NCBI GenBank assembly: GCA_965197795.1
Contig: OZ240228.1
Location: 1,426,001-1,490,000 of the forward strand
DNA from: WHTK01 sp965197795
GTDB taxonomy: Bacteria > Chloroflexota > Dehalococcoidia > DSTF01 > WHTK01
DNA: 64,000 nucleotides
Direction of reading: 5' to 3'
The notes under the pieces are model-generated. The model saw only the letters and a program-made list of their open reading frames with translations, was not told where the DNA came from and made no database searches. The translations under genes were made by a program, and so were the position numbers. Shown piece after piece: positions 9,054 through 18,327 of the stretch (position 1 is the stretch's first letter; each line of letters opens with the position of its first letter).

Positions 9054-10025
9054 CTAAAGCCATCCTTGCTGGCGATACCAGCGGTACGCCTGCGCGAAAC
9101 CCTGCTCGATGTCGATGCGGGGCTGCCAGCCCAGATCGCGGTTGATGGCTTCGTTGTCTGCCAGCCATCCGGGAGGGTCCATATGCAAGATCTCCTCCGG
9201 GCTTAGCGGTAAAGGCTTGCGAATGATGGCCTGAACTAGCCCGCTCGCATAACCGCCGAGAGCAAATAGCGGCGTCGGCACAGGCAAAATGCGCAGCCTT
9301 CGGCCGGCCGCCTTACCGTAAGCCTCGATCACCGACCGCCAGGTATGGATCCGGCCGTCGAACAGCGTGTATACCGCCCCCGAGGGGCCGTCAGCCAGCG
9401 CCGCCGCGATGATCGCGTCGGCGGCGTCGTGGGCGTGGATGATGCTCAGCAGACGCAAGCCGTCGCCGTATACCGGCACGAAGCCGAGCCTGGCGATGCG
9501 ATAGAAAGGCAACAGGCCGCGGTCGCGCTCGCCATACACGGCGGGCGGACGGACCACGGCGACGCTCATTGCGTCCTTTTCCGCCAGCGCGGCGTGCTCG
9601 CCGGCTAACTTCGAGCGTCCGTAGCCGCTGACCGGGTTCGGCGTGGACGGCAGCGTGACGCCATCTCGACTTGGACCGAGGGCGGCGAGGCTAGAGACGT
9701 AGACGAACCGCTTGACGCCGGCGGCCTTCGCCGCGAGCACGAGGGCCTCGGTGCCGCGTGCGTTGACCTCGTGATAGCGCGGCTCGGTCAGCGCCGAGAC
9801 GAGTCCGGCGACGTGGATGACGGTGTCCACACCTCGTGCGGCCTCAGTCAGGGACGCTTGATCGCGTAGGTCTCCATCGACGCGGTCGTAGTCAACGCCC
9901 TCGAGAAAGGCAAGACGGCTGCGGCGGCGCAGCAGGAGGCGCAGCTCGACGCCGTCGTATGCCGTGAGGCGTTCGGTGACATGCGATCCAACGAAGCCGT
10001 TGGCGCCGGTGATCAGGACTTTCAT
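9054..10025 (-). CDS. NAD-dependent epimerase/dehydratase, CerR-like (putative ceramide reductase)
   Basis: This 323-residue extended SDR has the N-terminal NAD-binding motif GANGFVGSH (residues 7-15), the HVAGLV segment, VSSLAALGPS and the catalytic YGRSK. It is the last gene of a three-gene minus-strand operon behind an alpha-oxoamine synthase and a GNAT-like acyltransferase, with only 26 bp to the latter. That set matches the bacterial ceramide pathway known from Caulobacter (Spt, bCerS, CerR), in which the CerR-type SDR reduces the 3-keto group of the acylated sphingoid base. The biochemical assignment rests on gene context; nucleotide-sugar epimerase or 3-beta-HSD-like activity is the alternative. 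Confidence 0.8.
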   Translation of the reverse strand: MKVLITGANGFVGSHVTERLTAYDGVELRLLLRRRSRLAFLEGVDYDRVDGDLRDQASLTEAARGVDTVIHVAGLVSALTEPRYHEVNARGTEALVLAAKAAGVKRFVYVSSLAALGPSRDGVTLPSTPNPVSGYGRSKLAGEHAALAEKDAMSVAVVRPPAVYGERDRGLLPFYRIARLGFVPVYGDGLRLLSIIHAHDAADAIIAAALADGPSGAVYTLFDGRIHTWRSVIEAYGKAAGRRLRILPVPTPLFALGGYASGLVQAIIRKPLPLSPEEILHMDPPGWLADNEAINRDLGWQPRIDIEQGFAQAYRWYRQQGWL

Positions 10026-10051
10026 TGCTACGGAGAATACGGCAACGCGGG

Positions 10052-11179
10052 CTAGAGTGGCTTCTCGAAGACCCGGTAGCGCTTGTAAACGTACGCCCCC
10101 CAGTACGGCATGATGGCGTTGAGACGCGCGTTGTTCTCCAACACCCAGCTCTCTTCACACCATTCATAGCGGCCCCTGCTGGCGACCTCGTAGAGCTCCT
10201 GCAAGAGCAGGAAGGGCAGGCCGTGCAACTCTCGCGTGCGGAACTGCTTCTTGACGCCGAAAAGCAGGACGCGGCCTGATCGGGTGCCTCGCACCTTGAG
10301 CCGCCAGAGCAGCTTCAACGCCTTCCAGGGGTCGATGAAGCCCTTGAAATCACGGATCGATTCGTAGAGGTTAGGTAGGCCCACGACCATGCCGGCCGGT
10401 GTGCCGTTGACTTCGGCGATGAGGACGACGCGCTTGTCGGCGATCAAGCGGAGATCTGCCACCATCTTCGCGGCCTCCGTCCGGGTGACGCGGACGTAAC
10501 CCCAGTTCTCGCTCCAGGTGTCGTTATAAATGTCGAGCAGGATGTCGACCTCCTGGCGCAGCTTGTTCATGCGAATGCGGCGGACCGAAAGGCCTGGGAC
10601 GGCGCGCGTCTTCTCGACGGCCGCCATTATGCGGTCCGGCATTGGCTGGAGGTCCCACCGGTAGGCCAGCATGTCCATCGCCTTGGCGTAGCCCTGAGCC
10701 TCGATCAGCGCGCCGTAGTAAGGCAACGCCTGCGGCATCGCGATCATGGCGGGCTCGTCGAAGCCGTCGATCTGCAAGCCAACCTCCTCGTTGATGCTGA
10801 AGCTGAGCGGTCCACGGGCGGAGGCCATGCCGCGTTCACTCAACCAGGACTCCGTGGCGGCTAGCAATCCGGTGACGGTTTCAGCGTCGTCCTCCGCCTC
10901 GAAGAAGCCGAAGAAGCCGGTACGTTCGCCGTGCTGCTCGTTGTGATCGCGGTCGATCGCTGCGCTGATGCGGCCCACGGGCTCACCATCGCGCGTGGCG
11001 AGAAAGAGCTGAGCCTCGCCGTGCTGGAAGAAAGGGTTCCTTTTCGGGTCGATGACCTCGCGCTGCAGCATGAGGAGGTTGGGTACCCAACTAGACCGGT
11101 CCTTGTAGAGGCGCCAGGGTAGGCGCAGCCAGGCTTCCCGCTGGCGTTTGGTTGTGACCGGTGTAAATTCAACCGTCAC
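10052..11179 (-). CDS. GNAT-like acyltransferase, YghO/bCerS-like (putative bacterial ceramide synthase)
   Basis: This 375-residue protein belongs to the YghO-like branch of the GNAT superfamily. Conserved blocks are LPWRLYKDRSSWVP near residue 20, DPKRNPFFQH near residue 44, VGRISAAIDRDHN, GFFGFFEAEDD and a middle block with SFSINEEVGLQIDGF. This family encodes the N-acyltransferase bCerS in the Caulobacter ceramide pathway, to the best of my recall. Here it lies between the synthase (57 bp upstream) and the CerR-like SDR (26 bp downstream) on the same strand, which supports that role. GTG 11179 is the likely start. The acyl donor is not predictable. Confidence 0.8.
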   Translation of the reverse strand: MTVEFTPVTTKRQREAWLRLPWRLYKDRSSWVPNLLMLQREVIDPKRNPFFQHGEAQLFLATRDGEPVGRISAAIDRDHNEQHGERTGFFGFFEAEDDAETVTGLLAATESWLSERGMASARGPLSFSINEEVGLQIDGFDEPAMIAMPQALPYYGALIEAQGYAKAMDMLAYRWDLQPMPDRIMAAVEKTRAVPGLSVRRIRMNKLRQEVDILLDIYNDTWSENWGYVRVTRTEAAKMVADLRLIADKRVVLIAEVNGTPAGMVVGLPNLYESIRDFKGFIDPWKALKLLWRLKVRGTRSGRVLLFGVKKQFRTRELHGLPFLLLQELYEVASRGRYEWCEESWVLENNARLNAIMPYWGAYVYKRYRVFEKPL

Positions 11180-11236
11180 CGGGACGACACTCCCCAGACG
11201 GAGCCAATTGCGGCGCCAATCACGGGTTGGGCGAGT

Positions 11237-12565
11237 CTAGCCGGCTTGCGGGACCGAGGCGTCAGGGATCAGCCCGTGACGGCGGCCGAGCTCGGCCATG
11301 ACCTCTACGGCGTGTCGTAGCTGCTCCGGCGTGTGCGTGGCCATGCAGCTGGTGCGCAGGATCGCCTGACCGCGCGGCACAGCCGGCATGATCACGGCGT
11401 TGGTGTAAATGCCGTTGGCCAGCAGTTCCTTCCAGAAGCCGACCATCTTGCGCTCGTCACCCACCACGATGGGGACGATGGGCGTGACGGTATCGCCGAT
11501 GTCGAAGCCGGCTTTCACCAAGCCGTCACGGTAGACTTTTGAGTTCTCGTTGAGCCGGTCGAGCAGCTCGGGTTCCTCTATGAGGACCTCGAGCGCGGTC
11601 GTGGCCGCGACGGCCGAGGCGGGCGGCAGGCTGGCGCTGAACAGCCCGGGCCGCGCGAAGTGGCGAACCCATTCGATGACATCGTCATCGGCGGCCACGA
11701 AACCACCGATCGAGGCCAACGACTTCGAAAACGTACCGACGATCAGGTCGGTCTGATCCTCGACGCCGAAGTGGTGCGCCGTACCGCGGCCGCCGGGCCC
11801 GAGTACGCCGACGCCGTGTGCGTCATCGACCATGACCCGGGCTTCATGACGCCGCGCGACTTCGATGATCTGCGGCAACGGCGCGAGGTCGCCGCCCATG
11901 CTGTAAACACCATCCACAGCGACGAGGCAGGCCTTCTCCTGCACCGCCTTGGCGAGGGCCTGATCCAGCGATGTCATATCGTTGTGCAGGAAGCGGATCA
12001 TCTCGCCGTCGGACAGCTTGCAGCCGTCGTAGATGCTGGCGTGATCTGCTTTGTCGACCAGGACCGCAGTGTTCTTCGTCGCGAGCGCGGCGATAGCTCC
12101 GATGTTGGCCTGATAGCCCGTCGTGAAGGTGAGACAGGCTTCTTTGCCGAAGAAATCCGCCAGGAGTTCTTCGAGCCGCTCATGCAGCTTGGTCGAACCG
12201 TTGAGCAGGCGCGAACCGGTCATCGAGGTGCCGTAGCGCTCGACGGCATCGCGGGCAGCCTTGACGACGCGCGGGTGGCGCGTCAGTCCCAGGTAGTTGT
12301 TTGAGCCGAGCATGAGGACGCGCTGGCCATCAATGATCGCCTCAGGCCCCTCGTTGCTCTCTAGGGCTTTGAAGAACGGATAGTAATTGAATGCCTTGGC
12401 CAGCTTGACCAGCGGGAACGCCCTGGCTTTGTGAAAGACATCCCGCGTCGTGGGGTCGTCGTATAGATCCGCAGACAGTGCATCTACGGAGACTGCTTCC
12501 GGGAGGGATTCGTCTACCAGGGGTCTGGTCTCTGAGGCCAGCTGAGCAGTCCTTTCCCGGTCCAG
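11237..12565 (-). CDS. spt: Alpha-oxoamine synthase, serine palmitoyltransferase-like
   Basis: This is a PLP enzyme of the KBL/BioF/HemA/Spt family that condenses an amino acid with an acyl-CoA or acyl-ACP. Motifs include MLGSNNYLGL, TSMTGSRLLNG, DKADHASIYDG, VDDAHGVGVLG and GTFSKSLASIGGF with the PLP-binding Lys; the GTFSKS form is closer to serine palmitoyltransferases than to KBL. The conserved frame continues upstream of ATG 12313 with typical Spt sequence (KARAFPLVKLAKAFNYYPFF), but no ATG, GTG or TTG occurs before a stop near 12618. I propose CTG 12565, which has GGAAGGA five bases upstream, giving 442 residues. It heads the putative ceramide operon. Confidence 0.85.
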   Translation of the reverse strand: MDRERTAQLASETRPLVDESLPEAVSVDALSADLYDDPTTRDVFHKARAFPLVKLAKAFNYYPFFKALESNEGPEAIIDGQRVLMLGSNNYLGLTRHPRVVKAARDAVERYGTSMTGSRLLNGSTKLHERLEELLADFFGKEACLTFTTGYQANIGAIAALATKNTAVLVDKADHASIYDGCKLSDGEMIRFLHNDMTSLDQALAKAVQEKACLVAVDGVYSMGGDLAPLPQIIEVARRHEARVMVDDAHGVGVLGPGGRGTAHHFGVEDQTDLIVGTFSKSLASIGGFVAADDDVIEWVRHFARPGLFSASLPPASAVAATTALEVLIEEPELLDRLNENSKVYRDGLVKAGFDIGDTVTPIVPIVVGDERKMVGFWKELLANGIYTNAVIMPAVPRGQAILRTSCMATHTPEQLRHAVEVMAELGRRHGLIPDASVPQAG

Positions 12566-12734
12566 GCGGGTCCTTCCAGCAAAGGGCCATGGGTCCCGGT
12601 GATTACCTTGAGTCCACTAGCATGTACCACGCCTGTTAACGGGTTGTCAATGAACCCGGCCCGGGTCGAATCTGGCCAATCAAGCTCGCGCGGGGGTCCG
12701 ATTCGAGGCTAACAAGGCCTCTTTACTGAAGTCC

Positions 12735-13277
12735 TCAGCACCTCGCGTCGAATGAGCCCGCTTCGGATGTGCCCGGGCTGCTCATGCTGTCAAACGACCC
12801 ATCTCCTCGGATGGACGTCGCGCCCACACTGACCGTGAAGCTCGAATTGTCCGCCGCCCAACCTGGGTCGCCGCCGGCACCCCGCACCGTGAGCACGAGG
12901 CCGGTGTCTCTTGGATCGAAGTCGATGCTTATCTCGATCGATTCGTCGCCCTCGGCGTGACCGGCGATGGCCACGACCGTTATCGGTGAATCCGGAACCG
13001 TCGTGAAGTCGCACTGGACGCTCGCCACGATCATCCAGGTCTCATCGCCAATCGTGACCGACCCGATGGAGTCACTGCCAGAGGACGTGGATCCGGCACC
13101 GGAGGAAGTTGTCGGGCTGACGCCGTCTGCCGCGGTCGCGGTCGGCGCGGCGTCGCCACCGCCGGACGATGCCGGCGCGCCCGCCGATGAGGGATCGTCG
13201 TCATCTCCGCCGCAGGCGGCCGCGAAAAGCAGAAGGCCTGATGCCACAAGCACCGCCACGGTTTTGCTAACTTTCAA
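12735..13277 (-). CDS. Lipoprotein of unknown function
   Basis: This 180-residue protein begins with a lipoprotein signal peptide (hydrophobic core then LLFAAAC, Cys at residue 22) and a low-complexity Asp/Ser/Gly/Thr linker to about residue 70. The rest resembles a small beta-rich domain with two Cys (VQCDF and the C-terminal DARC) that may form a disulfide. The start is TTG 13277 with GGAGG nearby. It should be anchored on the outer face of the membrane. I do not recognise the family. Confidence 0.75.
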   Translation of the reverse strand: MKVSKTVAVLVASGLLLFAAACGGDDDDPSSAGAPASSGGGDAAPTATAADGVSPTTSSGAGSTSSGSDSIGSVTIGDETWMIVASVQCDFTTVPDSPITVVAIAGHAEGDESIEISIDFDPRDTGLVLTVRGAGGDPGWAADNSSFTVSVGATSIRGDGSFDSMSSPGTSEAGSFDARC

Positions 13278-13463
13278 TTGAGCCTCCAGGCCTCGCAGGC
13301 GAAGCCATAGGGTCGAATACCCCCGGTAATCGCCGTCATTCTACGTAGCCAAAGCTAACTGATGCGAACGTAACCTGATACGTACCATTCGGCACCAAGA
13401 TTTGAAGCAAGCGATTACTTATGCCGTCAGCGTTCGGACCCATCGATGCAACCGGCGGCGACG

Positions 13464-13910
13464 TCAGCGACCGCGGTCGAGGCCTCGCAGATAGTTGGTC
13501 GTCAGCCAGAAGCCGCCGGCAAGCAGCAGCAGATTCGCGACGCCGACGAGCTTGCTTTCACCGAGGTAGAACGCGGCGACGAAGGCCACCATGAGCAGCG
13601 CCAGCATGAGGAAAACGCGGCGAATCAGCTGCTCCGCGTCGCCGGTAATGTCTCTGGCTGACGACCTGATCAGCAGGAACCAGAGCCCGACTAACGCGAT
13701 GACCACGGAGCCGATGAAACCCTCGACGTTCCGCTCGCCGTAGCCGGCTGCGAGCGCGCTGAACGCCCCGAGCGGCAGCAAGACCAGCCCCAGGATGAGG
13801 CTGACGCGGTCCGGGATAAGCATCGCAAGGCTGCGTGGTGAAAAGTGCACCAGGTTCCACACCACCAGCGCGAAGGTGAACAGCAGGGCCACGATAATGA
13901 CGTGAATCAA
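13464..13910 (-). CDS. Small integral membrane protein, unknown function
   Basis: This 148-residue protein has about four predicted transmembrane helices (residues 2-22, 36-56, 67-82, 98-135 as a pair) and a basic C-terminus. It starts at TTG 13910 with AAGGA upstream. It stands alone between a lipoprotein gene and the divergent rel gene. No motif suggests a function. Confidence 0.65.
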   Translation of the reverse strand: MIHVIIVALLFTFALVVWNLVHFSPRSLAMLIPDRVSLILGLVLLPLGAFSALAAGYGERNVEGFIGSVVIALVGLWFLLIRSSARDITGDAEQLIRRVFLMLALLMVAFVAAFYLGESKLVGVANLLLLAGGFWLTTNYLRGLDRGR

Positions 13911-14044
13911 GAGACCGATCCTTGTCTCCGGCGGAGCTGCCCCCGCGTTTTTCGGCAGCAGGGCTTATAAGATCAACTCAGGATTCGCCGACCTCTTACA
14001 GACGAGGCCGCCTCATAAACCGGTGGTAAGATGACAATAAGCCG

Positions 14045-16246
14045 ATGATAGATACCGCCGTACCTACCGCTGCCGACCTCGTCGCCACCGCGGGCGACTC
14101 GATTTCACCGGAGCGGGCGCGCCTGATCGAGGAAGCCTACGATTTCGCGCATGAGGCTCACGAGGGACAGAACCGCGCCACGGGTGAGCCGTACATCGTC
14201 CATCCGATCAACGCCGCGATGACCGTCGCCGACCTCAACCTGGATGGGACCACGATCGCCGCGGCGCTGCTGCATGACGTGGTCGAAGACTGCGGTGTCA
14301 GCAACGAGGAGATCTCGAAGCGATTTGGCGCCGACGTTGCTCGCCTGGTTGAGGGCGTCACCAAGCTGAGCCGTCTCAATCTGCTGCGCCCTGAGGATGC
14401 CGCCTGGGACGACGAAGTGCAGGCCGACAACCTGCGCAAAATGTTCCTGGCCATGGCCGAGGACATTCGTGTGATCGTGATCAAGCTGGCGGACCGGCTG
14501 CACAACATGCGCACCCTGTACGGCCTCGACCGCGGGAGGCAGGCGCGAATTGCGCGTGAGACGATGGATATTTATGCGCCGCTCGCGAACCGCCTCGGTT
14601 TGGGCCAGATCGCGCACGAGCTGGAAGACCTGTCGTTCGAATACCTGGAGCCGGACAACTTCAGGCGCATCTCAGGCCTGCTGACCGCCAGCCAGCAGTC
14701 GCGCGAGCGCTACGTCGCGCAGGTCGAGAAGCTGCTGCGCTACGAATTGAGCCGCGCCGATATCGTCGCCGAGCTCTCCGGTCGGGCCAAGGCTACGTAC
14801 AGCATCCATCAGAAGATGCAGAAGTACACGGAGATGGGCAAATCGTTCAACGATATCTATGACTTGCTGGCGATCCGAGTCCTGGTTCACACGTTGGCCG
14901 ATTGCTACCACGCCCTGGGCATCGTCCACGGTATGTGGCGGCCGTTGCCCGGCTTGTTCGACGATTACATCGCCAACCCACGCGAGAACATCTACCAATC
15001 GCTGCACACGACGGTGATGGGACCGGGCGCGAGGCCTCTGGAGGTGCAGATTCGCACCTACGAGATGCATCGCACGGCGGAGTACGGCGTGGCGGCGCAC
15101 TGGCGCTACAAGCAAGGAGGGCCGCGGGACAAGACGTTCGAGGAGCGGATTACGTGGCTAAGGCAGCTGCTTGACTGGCAGCGCGAGGCAACCGAGGCGG
15201 AAGAGTTCGTCGAGTACATCAAGTCGGACCTGTTCCGCGACCAGGTGTTTGTCTTCTCCCCCAAGGGTGAGGTGAAAGAGCTACCGTCCGACGCGACGCC
15301 GGTCGACTTCGCGTTTCGCATTCACTCCGACATCGGCTATCACGCTGTTGGAGCCAGGGTAAACGGACGCCTGGTCCCGCTGACCTACAAGCTGCAAAAC
15401 GGCGACGTGGTCGAAATCGTGACCAGCCGCTCGTCGCGCGGTCCTTCCCGTGACTGGCTCAACCTGAATGCCGGTTATGTAAAGACTGGCAACGCACGTT
15501 CCAAGGTGCGCCAGTGGTTCAAGCGTCAGGAACGCGACGAGAATGTGCTGCGCGGGAAAGAGATGGTGGAACGAGAGCTGAAACGCCTGGGCGCCAGCGC
15601 ATCGGAGCTGCTGCCGGAGATGCAGAAGTGGTTCCGAGCCGAAACCCCGGACGACCTCTACGCCTCGGTGGGCTTCGGCGGGATCAGCATGAGCCAGGTC
15701 GCCGGCCGGCTGGCGCTACACCTGCGCCGGGACGACGTAGCTTCCGAAACGGCGACGTCACCTCCTACCGCGACGGACGTCCCGGATAGGACGATCCGGG
15801 TGCTGGGCACCGGCGACGTCCTGACGCAGATGGCGCGCTGCTGCGGTCCAGTGCCTGGTGACACGATCATCGGTTACGTGACGCGGGCGCGCGGCGTCAC
15901 GGTGCACCGCACAGACTGCCCCAACGTCGTCCACAACCGGGAGAGGGAACGGCTGGTCGACGTGGAGTGGGGAGAGCGCGGGCGCATGTTCCCAGTGGCG
16001 ATCAAGATCGAAGCGAGGGACCGTGTCGGCTTGATCCGAGACCTCAGCACGCTGATCGCCGAAGAACGCGTCAATATCGGCACCCTGGGCACGGCGCCAC
16101 ATGACGACCGCACCGTGACCGTCTCGGTCACCTTCGAGACGACTGGCGTCGAGCAGCTCTACCGCTTATTCGCCCGCATCGAGAGCATCCAGGGCGTCTT
16201 CGGCGTGGCGCGAGAGACGGACTCCACGGTGCGGGAGATCGCGTAG
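14045..16246 (+). CDS. rel: Bifunctional (p)ppGpp synthetase/hydrolase RelA/SpoT (Rel)
   Basis: This 733-residue stringent-response enzyme has all expected domains. The N-terminal HD hydrolase domain carries PYIVHPINAA and LLHDVVED. The synthetase domain has IYDLLAIRV, IANPRENIYQSLHTTV and EVQIRTYEMHRTAEYG. The TGS domain (VFVFSPKGEVKELP) and a C-terminal ACT domain follow. Both active sites look intact, so the enzyme should both make and break (p)ppGpp as the only long Rel of this organism. The region between synthetase and ACT domains contains Cys-Cys (ARCCGPVPGD), typical of the family. It is monocistronic here. Confidence 0.95.
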   Translation: MIDTAVPTAADLVATAGDSISPERARLIEEAYDFAHEAHEGQNRATGEPYIVHPINAAMTVADLNLDGTTIAAALLHDVVEDCGVSNEEISKRFGADVARLVEGVTKLSRLNLLRPEDAAWDDEVQADNLRKMFLAMAEDIRVIVIKLADRLHNMRTLYGLDRGRQARIARETMDIYAPLANRLGLGQIAHELEDLSFEYLEPDNFRRISGLLTASQQSRERYVAQVEKLLRYELSRADIVAELSGRAKATYSIHQKMQKYTEMGKSFNDIYDLLAIRVLVHTLADCYHALGIVHGMWRPLPGLFDDYIANPRENIYQSLHTTVMGPGARPLEVQIRTYEMHRTAEYGVAAHWRYKQGGPRDKTFEERITWLRQLLDWQREATEAEEFVEYIKSDLFRDQVFVFSPKGEVKELPSDATPVDFAFRIHSDIGYHAVGARVNGRLVPLTYKLQNGDVVEIVTSRSSRGPSRDWLNLNAGYVKTGNARSKVRQWFKRQERDENVLRGKEMVERELKRLGASASELLPEMQKWFRAETPDDLYASVGFGGISMSQVAGRLALHLRRDDVASETATSPPTATDVPDRTIRVLGTGDVLTQMARCCGPVPGDTIIGYVTRARGVTVHRTDCPNVVHNRERERLVDVEWGERGRMFPVAIKIEARDRVGLIRDLSTLIAEERVNIGTLGTAPHDDRTVTVSVTFETTGVEQLYRLFARIESIQGVFGVARETDSTVREIA

Positions 16247-16299
16247 CCAGTTCGAACCCAGACCACCAACCCACCAGGCCGGCCACGCGACTGCCTCGA

Positions 16300-16322
16300 T
16301 TGACACAAGGCCCGGCTATAAT
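16300..16322 (+). promoter_or_regulatory. Possible promoter upstream of aldo/keto reductase
   Basis: A consensus TATAAT (16317-16322) lies about 120 bp before the aldo/keto reductase start. A TTGACA is also present (16300), but only 11 bp separate the two hexamers, so they cannot work together as a standard sigma-70 pair. The -10 alone is plausible. Confidence 0.3.
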
Positions 16323-16440
16323 GCGCTTGTTTTCTTACAGTGCATGGTGCCACCTCGGCCTGGAGATCCCGCATTTTATATTCAGCGCGATTCAGGTCAA
16401 ATGGCCCCCTTTGGGGCTCGCTAGAAAGGCTGACTAACCA

Positions 16441-17400
16441 GTGGAGTACAGGAATCTCGGCAACTCCGGCCTGCAGGTATCGGTTGTCGGTCTCGGTTGC
16501 AACAACTTCGGCGGACGGGTCGATCAAGCCGGCACGAAGGCGGTCATCGACCAGTGTGTCGAGGACGGCATCACGTTCTTCGATACGGCGGACATCTACG
16601 GCGGCGGCAAGTCCGAGGAGTTCATGGGGCCGGCGCTGAAGCCGCACCGCCGTGACGTCGTCATCGCGACGAAGGCCGCCGGTTCGATGGGCGAAGGGCC
16701 GTACTGGCGCGGCGCCTCCCGCAAATACCTCATGGAGGCCGTCGACGCGAGCTTGCGGCGGCTGGACACGGACTACATCGACCTGTTCCAAGTCCACTTC
16801 CCGGACGCCAAGACGCCGATCGAAGAGACGCTGAGCGCCCTAGACGACATCGTGAAATCCGGCAAGGTGCGCTACATCGGAAACAGCAACTTCGCCGCCT
16901 GGCAGGTCGTCGAAGCCGACTGGGTCGCCCGTACGGAGCACCTGACGCGCTTCGTCGGCGCCCAGAACGAGTACAGCCTGCTCCAGCGCAAGATCGAGCC
17001 GGAGCTGGCCCCGGCTTGCCTCAAGTACGGCCTGGGCCTGCTGCCCTTCTTCCCGCTGGCCAGCGGCTTCCTGACCGGCAAGTACCGTCCCAACGAGGCT
17101 CCGCCGGAGGGTACGCGCCTGGCCAACCCGAACAGCCCGTTCGCGGCACGCGTCCTGAACGAGGGCAACTTCGACATGCTGGTCAAGCTCGAGAAGTTCG
17201 CCGAGGACCGCGGTCACACGATGATCGAGCTGGCGTTTAGCTGGCTGGCGAGCAAGCCGTTCGTGAGCAGCGTCATCGCCGGAGCGACGAAGCCGGAGCA
17301 GGTGACGCAGAACGCGAAAGCCGCCGACTGGAAGCTGACCGACGAGGAGTTCGCGGAGGTCGATGAGATCATGGGCAACGCGCCCGCCACGGGTCGTTAG
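16441..17400 (+). CDS. Aldo/keto reductase
   Basis: This 319-residue NADPH-dependent oxidoreductase of the AKR superfamily has a TIM-barrel fold. The catalytic tetrad is visible: Asp and Tyr in FFDTADIYGGG, Lys in VVIATKAAG, and His in DLFQVHFPD. The C-terminal cofactor region SSVIAGATKPEQV is typical. It resembles the YajO/Tas-like subfamily, but the substrate is unknown. GTG 16441 is the start. A strong hairpin closes the gene downstream, shared with the convergent bactofilin gene. Confidence 0.9.
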   Translation: MEYRNLGNSGLQVSVVGLGCNNFGGRVDQAGTKAVIDQCVEDGITFFDTADIYGGGKSEEFMGPALKPHRRDVVIATKAAGSMGEGPYWRGASRKYLMEAVDASLRRLDTDYIDLFQVHFPDAKTPIEETLSALDDIVKSGKVRYIGNSNFAAWQVVEADWVARTEHLTRFVGAQNEYSLLQRKIEPELAPACLKYGLGLLPFFPLASGFLTGKYRPNEAPPEGTRLANPNSPFAARVLNEGNFDMLVKLEKFAEDRGHTMIELAFSWLASKPFVSSVIAGATKPEQVTQNAKAADWKLTDEEFAEVDEIMGNAPATGR

Positions 17401-17424
17401 CGGTCCGAATCGGACGCGATAGCA

Positions 17425-17452
17425 AGAGACGAGGTCACAAAACCTCGTCTCT
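17425..17452. terminator. Bidirectional terminator hairpin
   Basis: AGAGACGAGGT and ACCTCGTCTCT form a perfect 11-bp stem around a 6-base loop, placed between the convergent aldo/keto reductase and bactofilin genes. A T-rich tail is poor on both sides. Confidence 0.75.
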
Positions 17453-17475
17453 GTATGTTCGCGCCGGATTTGAGA

Positions 17476-18114
17476 CTATTCGCCGGTGGTCGCCTCGACG
17501 GTACGGCCGTTACGCTTCTCGGTGGCCGCTTCCTCGGTGGTTTCATCAGTACCGTTTGTGCCGGTCGTGCCGTTGGTAGCGCTAGCGCGGCTGCTGCGAG
17601 AGCCGCTGATCTTGGTTGAACCGGACTCGGTCATCTGGACGCTGCCGTCCAGCATGGCGCCCTCGTGGATGCTGAGCGTCTTGGTCGCAATCTCGCCGGT
17701 GACCTTACCGCGCGGCATCATCTCGACGCGCTGATCGCAGCGGATTTCACCCTTGAAGTTGCCGGCTACGACGACGAACGTGGCGTGGATTTTGGCGTCC
17801 ACCTCCGCTCCCTCGGAGACGTGCACGGTGCCCTTGGTGTCGACCTCGCCGCTGAATGTGCCATCGATGCGGACGCTGTCGTCGACCCTGAGTGTGCCCT
17901 TCCACTTCGCGCCTGTCGCGACGACGTTGGTGCAGCGCTCGGGCGGCGTCGGCGCGGAATTAGGCTGCCCGCGATCGCTCGCGAACGCCGGCGTCCCGAG
18001 GTCGTTGTCCTGCGCACTCACCTCACCGAGGTAGCGCGTGTCAGACACGCCGCGTTCGCCCAAGTCGTTGCTCACCTTGAGATCTGGCCTGTTGCTGTTG
18101 CCGAAGAAGCTCAA
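17476..18114 (-). CDS. Bactofilin family cytoskeletal protein
   Basis: This 212-residue protein has a central bactofilin (beta-helix) domain of about 100 residues with repeating Gly-x-(I/V) turns: GTLRVDDSVRIDGTFSGEV, KGTVHVSEGAEVDAKI, FKGEIRCDQRVEM and GKVTGEIATKTLSI. Flanking N- and C-terminal tails are low in complexity (Thr/Gly/Asn-rich at the C-terminus), as is usual for bactofilins, which polymerise without nucleotide. I set the start at TTG 18114 because AGGAGG lies seven bases upstream. A longer frame to 18297 lacks a ribosome binding site. Confidence 0.85.
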   Translation of the reverse strand: MSFFGNSNRPDLKVSNDLGERGVSDTRYLGEVSAQDNDLGTPAFASDRGQPNSAPTPPERCTNVVATGAKWKGTLRVDDSVRIDGTFSGEVDTKGTVHVSEGAEVDAKIHATFVVVAGNFKGEIRCDQRVEMMPRGKVTGEIATKTLSIHEGAMLDGSVQMTESGSTKISGSRSSRASATNGTTGTNGTDETTEEAATEKRNGRTVEATTGE

Positions 18115-18327
18115 CTTCGGACCTCCTATCCTGGTTGACAACCGGCAGCATCCGCCCAAGCCATAGTTTGTGTTTTGAAAAGCTTGTTTTGGCTCGGCGC
18201 CCCGCCGGATGTCGTCCGTCTCCCCGTCGTGACGGACTCCCATCCTACTCGCAAACGAGGCCCCCGTCAAGACATAACATGTTGACCGATGCCTCACGAA
18301 ATGGAACGGGGGACTGCTGAATCCATA

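Noticed and set aside
16300..16322. TTGACA followed by TATAAT as a strong promoter
   Set aside because: The spacer is only 11 bp, so the two cannot form a standard sigma-70 promoter; only the -10 is kept as weak evidence.
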